Of a stretch of 64,000 bases of DNA, positions 51,138-60,071 are shown in pieces; within the stretch, counting starts at the first letter, position 1, and each line of letters opens with the position of its first letter. This stretch comes from Paenibacillus endophyticus. GTDB taxonomy: Bacteria > Bacillota > Bacilli > Paenibacillales > Paenibacillaceae. Made by a program: the position numbers and the translations under genes. The stretch lies in assembly GCF_014192395.1 (NCBI RefSeq), contig NZ_JACHXW010000018.1:83252-147251 (forward strand), written 5' to 3'. The notes beneath the pieces were generated by a model that did no database searches, was not told the DNA's origin, and saw only the letters and a program-made list of their open reading frames with translations.

Positions 51138-52754
51138 ATGAAAAAATCGTTGAACCTCGTTCTGACAGCATGCTTATGTACTTCACTGCTTATTGCAGGT
51201 TGCAGCAACAATAATAATCAATCATCCCCGAATGCCGGCAATAATCAAGGGAATTCTGGCGGGGAGAAGGTAAAGCTAACCGCGATCATAACCAAGCATC
51301 CTTTAACGAAGCCGCTTGCCGAGATGGAATGGCTGCAAAAAGCGGAGGATGCTGCAGGTGTAGATATTGAATGGCAGGAAATAACAGCGGATTGGGCTCA
51401 GAAAAAAGGAACGATGCTCGCAAGCGGTGATACGCCAGATCTTTTTGTTGGACCAAATGTCATTACGGATGCCGATTTCGCGCAGTTCCAAGGACTGTTT
51501 CAGGATCTGACGGAGCTGGTTGCAGGTGCGCCAAACGTGCAGGGCATGTTTGATACGAAGCCGGAGACTAAAGTAATTGCGACGCAGCCCGACGGGAAAA
51601 TATACGGTCTGCCGAAATACCAAAGATTTTGGCCAGCATCCGCCACTCGGCAATTTATAAATCAGAAGTGGCTGGACAATCTGGGTCTGGACATGCCAAC
51701 GACATGGGATGAGCTCTATAACGTTTTAGTAGCCTTCAAAGAGAAGGACGCAAATGGCAACGGAGACGCCAATGATGAAATTCCAATGGACTGGCCAGGC
51801 GGTATCGGCGGCTTCTTTAACCCGGCTGTCCTGCTTGGAGGCTTAGGCATCACCTTGACGGACGGAAGCGGGCAAGGCTATTTCGTTGAAGACGGCCAAG
51901 TGAAAAACTTCTTGACCGATGAGCGCTACAAAAAGATGGTCGTATTCCTTGGCAAACTATACAAAGCAGGACTGATCAATCCAGAGGTCTTTACTCATGA
52001 TTATACGAAGTTCCAGTCCGTTGCCCGCGGTGAAGGCGACAACGCGAAGGTTGGCTTTACATGGGGCTGGGTGGCGTCTGACCGATTCGGGGAACAGCTG
52101 GCGCCGCAATATTCGTCGATGTCCCCACTTAAGGAATCGGCTGGCTTCTCCGGCAAAGTATCGTGGAGCTACGATTTCGATACGTTGAATTACGGGGTAA
52201 ATCAAATCGTCATGTCAGCGAAAACGAAAAACAAAGAAGCGGCTATGCGGTTTATTAATGAGCTGTACAAAGAAGAAGTGAGCATGCAGGTGCTATTCGG
52301 TTCAATCGGAGAGAATATTAAGGATAACGGAGACGGCTCTTACAGCGTACTGCCGCCAGCCGATACCAAAATGGATCCAGGCACATGGAAATGGACCTCT
52401 ACGTGGGCCGATAACGGGGCGTTGTACCTTCCCGATACCCTTAATTTGACGCTTGGAAAGGATATGCAGGAGGTGCTCGTTCAGTCAGAGCCTCTGAATG
52501 ATGCCTTGGCGGTTGATACGGAGAAGGATGTATTCCCGAACATGTTCATCAAATACACAACGGCAGATAATAACACGATGAGCCTAAGCAATACGAATAT
52601 TATGAACCTTGCGAACACGAGCTTTGCCAAATGGGTAACCAAAGGCGGTGTCGAAGCAGAGTGGGAGCAATACGTGAATCAAAGCAAGAAAGCGGGCTTA
52701 GACCAAAATCTCGAAATCATGCAAAAATATTATGAAGAGTATATGAGCAAATAA
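51138..52754 (+). CDS. LplA/YtcQ-type solute-binding lipoprotein
   Basis: Large extracellular binding protein (538 residues) of the type that accompanies LplB/YtcP permeases and binds complex oligosaccharides. Lipobox IAGC (Cys about 22) is followed by an Asn/Gly/Ser-rich linker; YGLPKYQRFWPASATRQFINQ and KDANGNGDANDEIPMDWPGG are typical. The latter resembles a calcium-binding loop. The frame is open from 50985, but the ATG at 51138 follows AAAAGGGAG and begins a proper signal peptide (MKKSLNLVLTACLC). Two permease genes follow. Confidence 0.93.
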   Translation: MKKSLNLVLTACLCTSLLIAGCSNNNNQSSPNAGNNQGNSGGEKVKLTAIITKHPLTKPLAEMEWLQKAEDAAGVDIEWQEITADWAQKKGTMLASGDTPDLFVGPNVITDADFAQFQGLFQDLTELVAGAPNVQGMFDTKPETKVIATQPDGKIYGLPKYQRFWPASATRQFINQKWLDNLGLDMPTTWDELYNVLVAFKEKDANGNGDANDEIPMDWPGGIGGFFNPAVLLGGLGITLTDGSGQGYFVEDGQVKNFLTDERYKKMVVFLGKLYKAGLINPEVFTHDYTKFQSVARGEGDNAKVGFTWGWVASDRFGEQLAPQYSSMSPLKESAGFSGKVSWSYDFDTLNYGVNQIVMSAKTKNKEAAMRFINELYKEEVSMQVLFGSIGENIKDNGDGSYSVLPPADTKMDPGTWKWTSTWADNGALYLPDTLNLTLGKDMQEVLVQSEPLNDALAVDTEKDVFPNMFIKYTTADNNTMSLSNTNIMNLANTSFAKWVTKGGVEAEWEQYVNQSKKAGLDQNLEIMQKYYEEYMSK

Positions 52755-52767
52755 TAGGCTGCGCATG

Positions 52768-52811
52768 AAAGGGGGCTATGCCGCCCACAAGCAGGCATAG
52801 CTTCTTTTTTA
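52768..52811 (+). terminator. T-tailed hairpin between binding protein and permease genes
   Basis: GCTATGCC (52775-52782) pairs with GGCATAGC (52794-52801), flanked by AAAGGGG and CTTCTTTTTT. It resembles a leaky terminator that would lower permease expression relative to the binding protein. Confidence 0.65.
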
Positions 52812-52831
52812 AAGTAAAGGGGGTATTTCCT

Positions 52832-53743
52832 ATGGGCACTCGGATGATCTTCAATGCCTTCAAACGTGATTTTCAATTGTGGGTGATGATTTTCCCGGCT
52901 ATTGCAGCCATTATCATTTTCAACTACATCCCCATGTACGGAATCCAGCTTGCGTTCCGGGATTTCGACTTCAGCAAGGGGCTTACGGGCGGGGAATGGC
53001 GCGGATTATTTTATTTCAAGCAGTTTATCGACAGCTTCCTGTTTGCCGATCTGATGACCAATACGTTTCTAATCAGCTTCACAGCAATCATTATTGGATT
53101 TCCTGCTCCCATTATATTAGCGCTCGTTCTGAATCAGATCCGTCGGAAAAGATTTAAAACCTTGATGCAGACCACTGTTTATTTGCCTCACTTCATCTCG
53201 ATTATCGTACTGGTGGGTATGATGAATGTCCTGCTCTCGCCGGAAACGGGCATTGTAGGATATTTCATGAAATCTATCGGTTTTGGGGATATCAATTTAT
53301 TAGCCTCAACCTCGACCTTCATCCCTGTCAATATCGTATCTGATATTTGGCAGCACTGCGGCTGGAACAGCATTATTTACTTAGCGGCCCTATCTACAGT
53401 AGACCCGCAGCTTTATGATTCTGCCAAAATGGATGGCGCCAGCAGATGGCAGACGATCCGTTATATTGATTTTCCAGCCTTGATTCCGACAATCGTCATT
53501 CTGTTCATTCTCAGCATGGGGAATATACTCAGCACGGGCTTTGAAAAAATATTTTTGATGCAAAATTCATTAAACCTGCCCGTTTCAGAGGTTATCGCCA
53601 CGTACGTGTACAAAATAGGGATTGTGTCCAACCAGTTTAGCTATGCTTCGGCAATCGGTTTGTTTAACACGCTGATTAATTTTATTTTCTTATTTGCGAT
53701 GAATGCGATCGCCAAAAAAGCTTCCAATACGAGCTTATTCTAA
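52832..53743 (+). CDS. LplB-type ABC sugar permease
   Basis: First membrane subunit of the importer. Six spans are predicted, starting DFQLWVMIFPAIAAIIIFNY; it has the family motif PMYGIQLAFRDF and a divergent EAA loop around YDSAKMDGASRWQTIRYIDF. 303 residues from ATG 52832, which follows AAAGGGGG at 52816-52823; the upstream ATG at 52778 lies in the hairpin before that site. It pairs with the permease 26 bases downstream. Confidence 0.93.
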   Translation: MGTRMIFNAFKRDFQLWVMIFPAIAAIIIFNYIPMYGIQLAFRDFDFSKGLTGGEWRGLFYFKQFIDSFLFADLMTNTFLISFTAIIIGFPAPIILALVLNQIRRKRFKTLMQTTVYLPHFISIIVLVGMMNVLLSPETGIVGYFMKSIGFGDINLLASTSTFIPVNIVSDIWQHCGWNSIIYLAALSTVDPQLYDSAKMDGASRWQTIRYIDFPALIPTIVILFILSMGNILSTGFEKIFLMQNSLNLPVSEVIATYVYKIGIVSNQFSYASAIGLFNTLINFIFLFAMNAIAKKASNTSLF

Positions 53744-53769
53744 GCAGGCTGCAAGGAGGAGTGGTAGGT

Positions 53770-54663
53770 ATGTTGCGAAACCGTGTTAGCAGTAGTGAAT
53801 GGGGCTTCCGGCTTGTTTTGTTTGTCATATGCGCCATCATTTTTCTGGCGATCGTATATCCGCTCTATTTCATCATTATCGCTTCGATCAGTGATTCGAC
53901 GCTTGTTTCAACCGGGAAGGTATTGTTTCTGCCCCGGAACATTAGTTTTTTCGGCTACGATCAGATATTCCAGGATAACCGTATCTGGAATGGTTACCGC
54001 AATACGGTATTCTACACGTTCGCAGGAACGCTCGTAAATTTACTCGTTACCCTTCCTGCAGCGTACGTGCTCTCCAGACGCGAATTCCGGGCAAGACGGA
54101 TCATCATGCTCGTATTTGTTATTACGATGTTTTTCAACGGTGGCTTAATCCCAACCTATCTGTTGATGAAGGACTTGCATATGACCAATACGATTTGGAT
54201 GTTTATTTTACCGTTTTGCGTCAACGTGTTTTATCTCATTATTGCAAGAACGTTTTTTGAGTCATCTTTGCCTTCTGAATTGTATGAGGCGGCGGCAATC
54301 GACGGCTGCTCGCATTTCGGATTTTTCATCAAAATCGCGCTGCCTTTGTCCAAAGCATTGATTTCCGTCGTCGGGCTTTACTATCTGGTTGGCCATTGGA
54401 ATGATTTCTTCACCGGCTTGATCTATATCCGGGACAATAATCTTCAACCGCTGCAAATCATTTTAAGAGATATTCTTCTGTCCAACCAGGTGTTCCAGAA
54501 TGGTGCCGGGTCGGGCGGGAACGCGGGCGGCTATGCGCAGAAATACGCGGACCAGATCAAATACGGCGTTATTATCGTATCGACCTTGCCAATATTGATG
54601 CTTTACCCTTTCTTGCAGAAGTATTTCGAGAAAGGTGTCATGATTGGCTCAGTCAAAGGCTGA
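53770..54663 (+). CDS. YtcP/LplC-type ABC sugar permease
   Basis: Second membrane subunit. Six spans, EAA loop YEAAAIDGCSHFGFFIKIALPL and C-terminal KYFEKGVMIGSVKG, as in the LplC group. ATG 53770 follows AAGGAGG by 10 bases; GTG 53761 is too close to that site. 297 residues. The ATPase partner is not encoded here; an MsmX-type ATPase elsewhere is likely. Confidence 0.93.
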   Translation: MLRNRVSSSEWGFRLVLFVICAIIFLAIVYPLYFIIIASISDSTLVSTGKVLFLPRNISFFGYDQIFQDNRIWNGYRNTVFYTFAGTLVNLLVTLPAAYVLSRREFRARRIIMLVFVITMFFNGGLIPTYLLMKDLHMTNTIWMFILPFCVNVFYLIIARTFFESSLPSELYEAAAIDGCSHFGFFIKIALPLSKALISVVGLYYLVGHWNDFFTGLIYIRDNNLQPLQIILRDILLSNQVFQNGAGSGGNAGGYAQKYADQIKYGVIIVSTLPILMLYPFLQKYFEKGVMIGSVKG

Positions 54664-54694
54664 CTCATTCGGTCAGCTTTCTCATAGCATTCGA

Positions 54695-54731
54695 AAAACT
54701 GATACTAGGTAAGCTCGGTATCAGTTTTTTG
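54695..54731 (+). terminator. Terminator of the LplB/LplC-type operon
   Basis: AAACTGATAC pairs with GTATCAGTTT around a 12-base loop, followed by Ts. A second small hairpin (CTGAC/GTCAG) lies right at the stop codon. Confidence 0.85.
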
Positions 54732-54766
54732 TCATTTCGAAAGTAAATGAATAGGAAAAACATATT

Positions 54767-55525
54767 CTATAGACCATCAGCTGTGATCTGCTCTCTATAG
54801 CTCTTGGGAGTCATTCGGGTTTCCCGCTTGAATAAGCTGCAGAACTGCGCGTCCGTTGAAAAACCGCATTCCATCGCGATGGCAGATATTTGCAACCGTG
54901 TGTGCTGGAGCATCGATTTGGCCTGCTCGAGTCTTCGCTGCAAAATATACTGGCTCGGAGAGCTGCCTACCTTGAGTTTGAACAAATGACGAAAGCGGTC
55001 ATAGCTATAGCCGGATTGATCTGCTAAAGCTTGAAAGTCGATTTTGTGCATATAGTACTCGTCGATATAGGTTTTGGCGAATTGAATAATGTTTATGCGG
55101 CTGTCTATTTCCTGCGCGGGCTGGGCTCGCAACAGCTCTAAATAGAGATGCGAAATGCGAGAATCCAGCATCTGCTTGTAATAGGGCTGCTTGTCGCGAA
55201 GCTCGCATGCCATGGCATGCATCTGCGTGAAAACAAGCCTCGCAGGCGTATCCTGATAGATTCCTTCGGTTAACGACGGATATAGCCGGCTGCTGAATCC
55301 TGCGAAGAGAACCTTCGCTAGTACTTCGTGTCGTTCATCATGCAGCGTGCGCGGCGCAATTATAGCGTAATCGCCTGCTTTGAAGGCATAATCCGAATGG
55401 CCAATTCTGGTCGTTCCCTGTCCGCTCACATAATAGACAAGCTCATAGCTCTGATGGTTATGCAGCGCAATATACTCATGCTTGGCTCGCGATTCCTGAT
55501 AGAAAAAGTCCAAAGAAGCGGACAT
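54767..55525 (-). CDS. AraC family regulator divergent from nucleoside hydrolase
   Basis: Cupin sensor domain (residues about 10-95; YIALHNHQSYELVYYVSGQG with the metal-type histidines) and C-terminal AraC double helix-turn-helix (about 150-250: LADQSGYSYDRFRHLFKLKVG and IAMECGFSTDAQFCSLFKRE). The ATG at 55525 lies 8 bases after AGAGGAG; an upstream ATG at 55552 lacks a site. Divergent from the nucleoside hydrolase gene with about 140 bases between, so it is its likely regulator. Confidence 0.9.
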   Translation of the reverse strand: MSASLDFFYQESRAKHEYIALHNHQSYELVYYVSGQGTTRIGHSDYAFKAGDYAIIAPRTLHDERHEVLAKVLFAGFSSRLYPSLTEGIYQDTPARLVFTQMHAMACELRDKQPYYKQMLDSRISHLYLELLRAQPAQEIDSRINIIQFAKTYIDEYYMHKIDFQALADQSGYSYDRFRHLFKLKVGSSPSQYILQRRLEQAKSMLQHTRLQISAIAMECGFSTDAQFCSLFKRETRMTPKSYREQITADGL

Positions 55526-55666
55526 GCAGACTGCTCCTCTCAATATAGCCAATTCGTGATATAGGATAACCGATTAATGCTACAGAAAGTAATGGGATAC
55601 TTATAGAATGAATGTATTATAGCATGCCAGAAAAACCAATTCATTATATAGACGGAGGAATTAATT

Positions 55667-56593
55667 ATGGAAATCAATTATCCAGCAATGACAGACGGAG
55701 AGCGGGTCCGCAAGCTGGAATCACCGGCAGGCCCAATTAAAATGGTGCTCGATACGGATACGTTTAATGAGATTGACGATCAATTCGCGGTCATCTATGC
55801 ACTCCTCTCGCCGGAGAGAATCGAGCTTCAGGCGCTTTATGCCGCTCCTTTCCATAATGATCTGTCAACGGGACCGAAGGATGGAATGGAGAAAAGCTAT
55901 GAGGAAATTATTCGAATTCTAAAGCTGATGGATCGGGAAGACGTACCTGTTTACCGGGGATCGGAGAGCTATTTGGCAGCGCCGCATACTCCGGTAAACA
56001 GCGCGGCAGCTTATAATCTGGTTGAGCGTGCAATGGCATGCGATCCAGCAGATCCATTGTATGTTGTTGGAATCGGAGCGATCACGAATATAGCCAGTGC
56101 AATTCTCATTGAGCCGCGGATCATCGAGCGGATCGTAGTGGTCTGGCTAGGCGGCCATGCGATCGATTGGCAAGATACTCGTGAATTTAATCTAGAGCAG
56201 GACCTGCATGCGTCCAGGGTGATATTTGACAGCGGCGTTCCGCTCATGCTGATTCCTTGCATGGGCGTTGCATCCAATCTTAGAACAACCCTTTCGGAGG
56301 TTCGGGACTATGTTCTGCCTTCTGGCGCTATCGGCGCCTATCTGTATGAGACATATAAAAACTGCAAGGATGATCACTTTGCATATTCCAGAGTGATTTG
56401 GGATATCTCGGTTATCGCTTGGCTTAATCAGTCGAATACGGTTCCTTCGAGGCTAATCCCAAGTCCTAGAATTTCCGCGGACTGTCGTTGGAGTGTCGAT
56501 TCTACTAGGCATTTGATTCGCTGCGCAAGCTATATCGACCGCGATGCTGTATTTCATGATTTATTTACGAAGCTGAAAATGGCGTCAAACTGA
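55667..56593 (+). CDS. Nucleoside hydrolase (IunH family)
   Basis: Ribonucleoside or related N-glycoside hydrolase with a calcium site: DTDTFNEIDDQ at residues 29-39 provides the Asp cluster of the family, and VVGIGAITNIASAI and EFNLEQDLHASRVIF follow. The family usually has N-x-x-x-D in the last segment; EFN-EQD fits. 308 residues, normal length. The preference for inosine/uridine or for another glycoside cannot be decided. The neighbouring AraC gene and sugar-uptake genes suggest salvage of ribose-containing compounds. The start has GGAGGAATT upstream. Confidence 0.9.
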   Translation: MEINYPAMTDGERVRKLESPAGPIKMVLDTDTFNEIDDQFAVIYALLSPERIELQALYAAPFHNDLSTGPKDGMEKSYEEIIRILKLMDREDVPVYRGSESYLAAPHTPVNSAAAYNLVERAMACDPADPLYVVGIGAITNIASAILIEPRIIERIVVVWLGGHAIDWQDTREFNLEQDLHASRVIFDSGVPLMLIPCMGVASNLRTTLSEVRDYVLPSGAIGAYLYETYKNCKDDHFAYSRVIWDISVIAWLNQSNTVPSRLIPSPRISADCRWSVDSTRHLIRCASYIDRDAVFHDLFTKLKMASN

Positions 56594-56703
56594 AGCTTAG
56601 CAAGCAGGCATTAAACGAATACGGATAATGTGCACCTAGCAGCAGATTGTGCAGCAGTTAAAATGTCTTTTCATTTGCTGAGCAATCTGCTATTATCATC
56701 TAG

Positions 56704-56727
56704 ACTTATTAAACGTGTTTAATAAGT
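56704..56727 (+). promoter_or_regulatory. Palindromic operator of the ROK repressor
   Basis: ACTTATTAAAC-GT-GTTTAATAAGT is a perfect 11+2+11 inverted repeat ending 26 bases before the repressor start. Its size and A+T-rich arms fit ROK/XylR/NagC-type operators, so it is probably the autoregulatory site that also controls the downstream transporter. Confidence 0.7.
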
Positions 56728-56752
56728 GGTTTGCAGGGAGGATGTGATTGAT

Positions 56753-57784
56753 TTGAGCGATCGGATTTCATCGGCGAAAGAGATGAAGAAAGTCATTCTG
56801 CACAATATCCGTGAAGCGCTGCTTACGCTTGGCAGCGCAACGAAAGTCGAGCTCAGCAATAGATTAGGCATTAGCTTTCCTACTGTATCCAAGTTTTTAA
56901 GCGAGATGGACAAAGAGGGCGAGCTGCTTATCGTAGGACTTGATCATTCTAGCGGCGGGCGAAGAGCGAATCGCTATGCGTATAATCCGGAGCATATGCT
57001 TGGTCTTGCTGTTTTTTTGGAGAAAACAGAAATGAATTATTGGCTATTTAATTGCTTGGGTGAAGTGAAGGAGACGGGCAGCTCCTCGGCTGCCATCGCG
57101 GATGATGTACAAAGCCTTGCGAGCAATATCGAAGCGATCCTTGCGAAACATCCGAAGGTCAAATCCATTGCGATCGGCGTGCCGGGCTCGGTGAACAGCG
57201 GAAGGATTATTCATATTCCGGGCTATGGGCACTTTCATGATTTCGATTTGAAAGGATATTTGGAGACTCGCTTCTCCATTCCGGTTGTGGTAGAAAATGA
57301 TATGAACGCAGCCGTTCTCGGCTACAACGTTCATCAAGCGGATAAAGGCCAAATGTCGTTCATATACTTGTATTTCGGACAAAATGGACCTGGAGCGGGC
57401 ATCATTATTAACGGGCAGGTGCTGAGAGGCAGCACTTTTTTCTCCGGAGAGGTTACGTATGTACCGCAATATGATGATATGAATTTTGGGGAGGCATTGA
57501 ACGTTGGCGAGGAGAGCAGGCGTCCAGACGCCGCCAAGCTTGACAGGTGGGATGCCATTAGCCGGCTAGTGGCTACCTTCACGGCCATCATTAACCCGCA
57601 TGCGATTATTTTTTGCAAGCATGAAATGAACGATTCCGCTCTCGCTCAGATTGCCTTGAGGAGTGCTGTTTATGCGCCGCAAGAGCATCTCCCTAAGCTT
57701 GTGATAAGTGATTGGAAGCAAGATTATTTGTTTGGATTGCAGAGGTTGGGGCTTGATCTCATGCTCGCAGGAGAGAAAATGTAA
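56753..57784 (+). CDS. ROK family transcriptional repressor
   Basis: An N-terminal winged helix (residues about 10-70: ATKVELSNRLGISFPTVSKFLSEM) joined to a ROK sugar-binding domain with IAIGVPGSVNSGRI and VVENDMNAAVLG (the sugar-binding END-N motif). The catalytic kinase site is not conserved, as in XylR/NagC-type repressors. The start is probably TTG at 56753, 10 bases after AGGGAGGA; GTG 56744 is too near. About 344 residues. The downstream MFS gene starts 27 bases later and is likely controlled together. Confidence 0.88.
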   Translation: MSDRISSAKEMKKVILHNIREALLTLGSATKVELSNRLGISFPTVSKFLSEMDKEGELLIVGLDHSSGGRRANRYAYNPEHMLGLAVFLEKTEMNYWLFNCLGEVKETGSSSAAIADDVQSLASNIEAILAKHPKVKSIAIGVPGSVNSGRIIHIPGYGHFHDFDLKGYLETRFSIPVVVENDMNAAVLGYNVHQADKGQMSFIYLYFGQNGPGAGIIINGQVLRGSTFFSGEVTYVPQYDDMNFGEALNVGEESRRPDAAKLDRWDAISRLVATFTAIINPHAIIFCKHEMNDSALAQIALRSAVYAPQEHLPKLVISDWKQDYLFGLQRLGLDLMLAGEKM

Positions 57785-57811
57785 AGAGAAGCTGGGGTAG
57801 GAGCATACAAC

Positions 57812-59035
57812 ATGGCTACATTTTTTTTGATCATCATTTATTTGGCTTTTATCAGCTTAGGCTTGCCTGATTCCTTGCTCGGAACGGCATGGCCTGTCAT
57901 GCAAAAGGATTTTGACGCACCGCTTGAAACCGCAGGCTTGCTTTATATGACGATAGCTGCCGGCACGATTGTATCCAGCTTGGCAAGCGGCGCCGTACTG
58001 AAGCGGTTCGGGACAGGTAAAGTTACATTGGTCAGCTGCATCATGACTGCCGTCGCGCTGCTTGGCTTCGCCTTGTCGCCTTCATTGATATGGTTAGTCC
58101 TATGCGCCATTCCGCTTGGACTCGGGGGAGGCTCGGTTGATGCTGGTTTAAATCATTATGTCGCTGAGCACTACAAAGCGCATCATATGAGCTGGCTGCA
58201 TTGCTTTTGGGGCGTAGGAGCAACGCTCGGCCCAATCGTCATGTCTTCGTTTATGACGGGTCAAAACGTTTGGAGGGATGGTTATTTGACCGTTGCCGCC
58301 ATTCAGTTCGGCCTAGTGGTCCTGCTTTTCGTAACGTTGCCCTTATGGAAAAAGGCAGCAGTCAGCCAGCACAAGGATGTGGAAGCGGAACGAGAGGCCC
58401 TGCAATTGGAAGCCGCAGACGCCCGTAAGCATGCTATAAATCCTCTTCGTATCAAAGGCGTTAAATTGGCGCTCGCATCCTTCTTGTTCTATTGCGGCGT
58501 GGAAGCAACGATGGGGCTATGGGGCAGCAGCTTTCTCGTGAACGTAAAGGAATTGCCAGCAGCTACTGCCGCGCAATGGGTATCCTTGTTTTATGCAGGC
58601 ATTACGATCGGAAGATTCATAAGCGGGTTTATTACGTTCAAGGTAAACAACCGGATACTTATTCGCACGGGTCAAATAACAGCACTAGCCGGTGCTGTGC
58701 TCATGCTGCTGCCGCTCCCGCCTGTATTTACGCTGGCAGGTTTTATGCTGGTAGGGTTTGGACTCGCGCCGATCTATCCGTGCATGCTCCATGAAACGCC
58801 GGTACGCTTTGGGAAAAACCACGCTCAGACCATCATGGGCTACCAAATGGCGGTTGCCTATACGGGAAGCACGATTATGCCGCCTTTTCTCGGCTTTCTT
58901 GCAGCCTCATCAACCATCGGCGTGTTCCCGGTCGTGCTCGTCTTATCTGCGGGGGCTATGCTCCTGTTCTCGGAAAAGCTGAATGCTTATTTGAGACGCA
59001 AACCTAATCATAATCAAGTTTCGGTTAAGCATTAG
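57812..59035 (+). CDS. MFS transporter, sugar-type
   Basis: A 12-span major facilitator (407 residues): the first span carries LAFISLGLPDSLLGTAWPVM, then AAGTIVSSLASGAVLKRFGTG with the loop 2-3 motif and GLGGGSVDAGLNHYVAEH, close to the FucP/YfkF group of sugar or drug:H+ porters. A hydrophilic loop of about 40 residues (including KHKDVEAEREALQLEAADARK-like sequence) lies in the middle. With the ROK repressor upstream, uptake of a monosaccharide such as a pentose or hexose is likely. The AraC gene next to it is convergent. Confidence 0.88.
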   Translation: MATFFLIIIYLAFISLGLPDSLLGTAWPVMQKDFDAPLETAGLLYMTIAAGTIVSSLASGAVLKRFGTGKVTLVSCIMTAVALLGFALSPSLIWLVLCAIPLGLGGGSVDAGLNHYVAEHYKAHHMSWLHCFWGVGATLGPIVMSSFMTGQNVWRDGYLTVAAIQFGLVVLLFVTLPLWKKAAVSQHKDVEAEREALQLEAADARKHAINPLRIKGVKLALASFLFYCGVEATMGLWGSSFLVNVKELPAATAAQWVSLFYAGITIGRFISGFITFKVNNRILIRTGQITALAGAVLMLLPLPPVFTLAGFMLVGFGLAPIYPCMLHETPVRFGKNHAQTIMGYQMAVAYTGSTIMPPFLGFLAASSTIGVFPVVLVLSAGAMLLFSEKLNAYLRRKPNHNQVSVKH

Positions 59036-59049
59036 CCCTTTACTGCGGA

Positions 59050-59895
59050 TTATTGACCATATTTCGCAGGGGAGACGCCGGTTATGCGTTTGAAGGTGCG
59101 GTAGAAGTTGGAATAGTCTTGAAAGCCGGTCATGCTGCACACTTCGGTTGGCGGAACGGAAAGCTTCAGCAGCTCAATGGCCTTTGTGATACGCTTCTGG
59201 ATAATATATTGCTTGAAGCTGCAGCCGGTTATTTTTTTGAATTGGTGTGAGAAGTAATACCGATTGACAAAAAAAGTATGCTCAATATGCTGGAGCGTTA
59301 GCGAGCCGTACAGATTGTCATGGATATAGGCAATAATCTGTTCGATCTTGGCATTGACGTTGCCCTCAAGCTCGAAACTATCGATATGGGAAGCAATCAT
59401 CTGATTGATCTTGACTAGCAGGCGTATGAAGCTTAATTCAATGAGCAGGCAGCTTTCGGGCAATTGGCCGTGATGAAGCTCCTCGATTTCCATGAAATGG
59501 GCAGCTAATTGGGCTTGCTCGACTAAAGGACCAGGCAAGCGATTAAAGCTTCCTGGTCTTTTGCGATCGAAATATTGGAGAAGGGAGTACCCCTCTTGAA
59601 TATAGTGACTGCAGAAATCAGGTTTGAAAAAGATAATAATCCGCTCGTAGCTGGAGTCAGAGGTGAAATAAGGCCTATGCATTTCCATATTGTTAATAAT
59701 GAGCAAGTCACCGGGATTTAGCGGGTAGCTTTGATCTTCTACCTGATAAACGACGTTGCCCGATATTAAGTAATAGATTTCGTATGCGTTTTGCATATAA
59801 GTAGAATGCTGATCGTCATGAGGAGAACGGGTGAGCGAATGCAAATAAGTGAAGGAGCCGTGATGAAGGTTGACGTGAGTTGAAATTTCGTTCAT
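59050..59895 (-). CDS. AraC family regulator divergent from GH88
   Basis: Cupin sensor domain (residues about 10-110: NAYEIYYLISGNVVYQVED) plus C-terminal AraC DNA-binding domain (about 180-280: HIEHTFFVNRYYFSHQFKKITG and MTGFQDYSNFYRTFKRITG). The ATG at 59895 follows AGGAGA by about 8 bases; the ATG at 59964 lacks a site. It faces away from the GH88 gene, its likely target. Confidence 0.9.
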   Translation of the reverse strand: MNEISTHVNLHHGSFTYLHSLTRSPHDDQHSTYMQNAYEIYYLISGNVVYQVEDQSYPLNPGDLLIINNMEMHRPYFTSDSSYERIIIFFKPDFCSHYIQEGYSLLQYFDRKRPGSFNRLPGPLVEQAQLAAHFMEIEELHHGQLPESCLLIELSFIRLLVKINQMIASHIDSFELEGNVNAKIEQIIAYIHDNLYGSLTLQHIEHTFFVNRYYFSHQFKKITGCSFKQYIIQKRITKAIELLKLSVPPTEVCSMTGFQDYSNFYRTFKRITGVSPAKYGQ

Positions 59896-60071
59896 CGCAA
59901 AGTCTCCTGTTCTCGATGATGAAAATTTTTCGCAAAACTTAGAATCAAAAAACAAATTATGCAATGTTTATCGCAAGAAACGCCATATCGACTGCCCTGC
60001 GTTCAAATTATACTAATCTTGTGAACATGTCAATGATCGTTTTCATTACTTAAGGTGACGGGGGAGAACGG

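Noticed and set aside
60030..60050. cre site before GH88 (TGATCGTTTTCATT region)
   Set aside because: Only about 11 of 14 positions fit and the left half is wrong.
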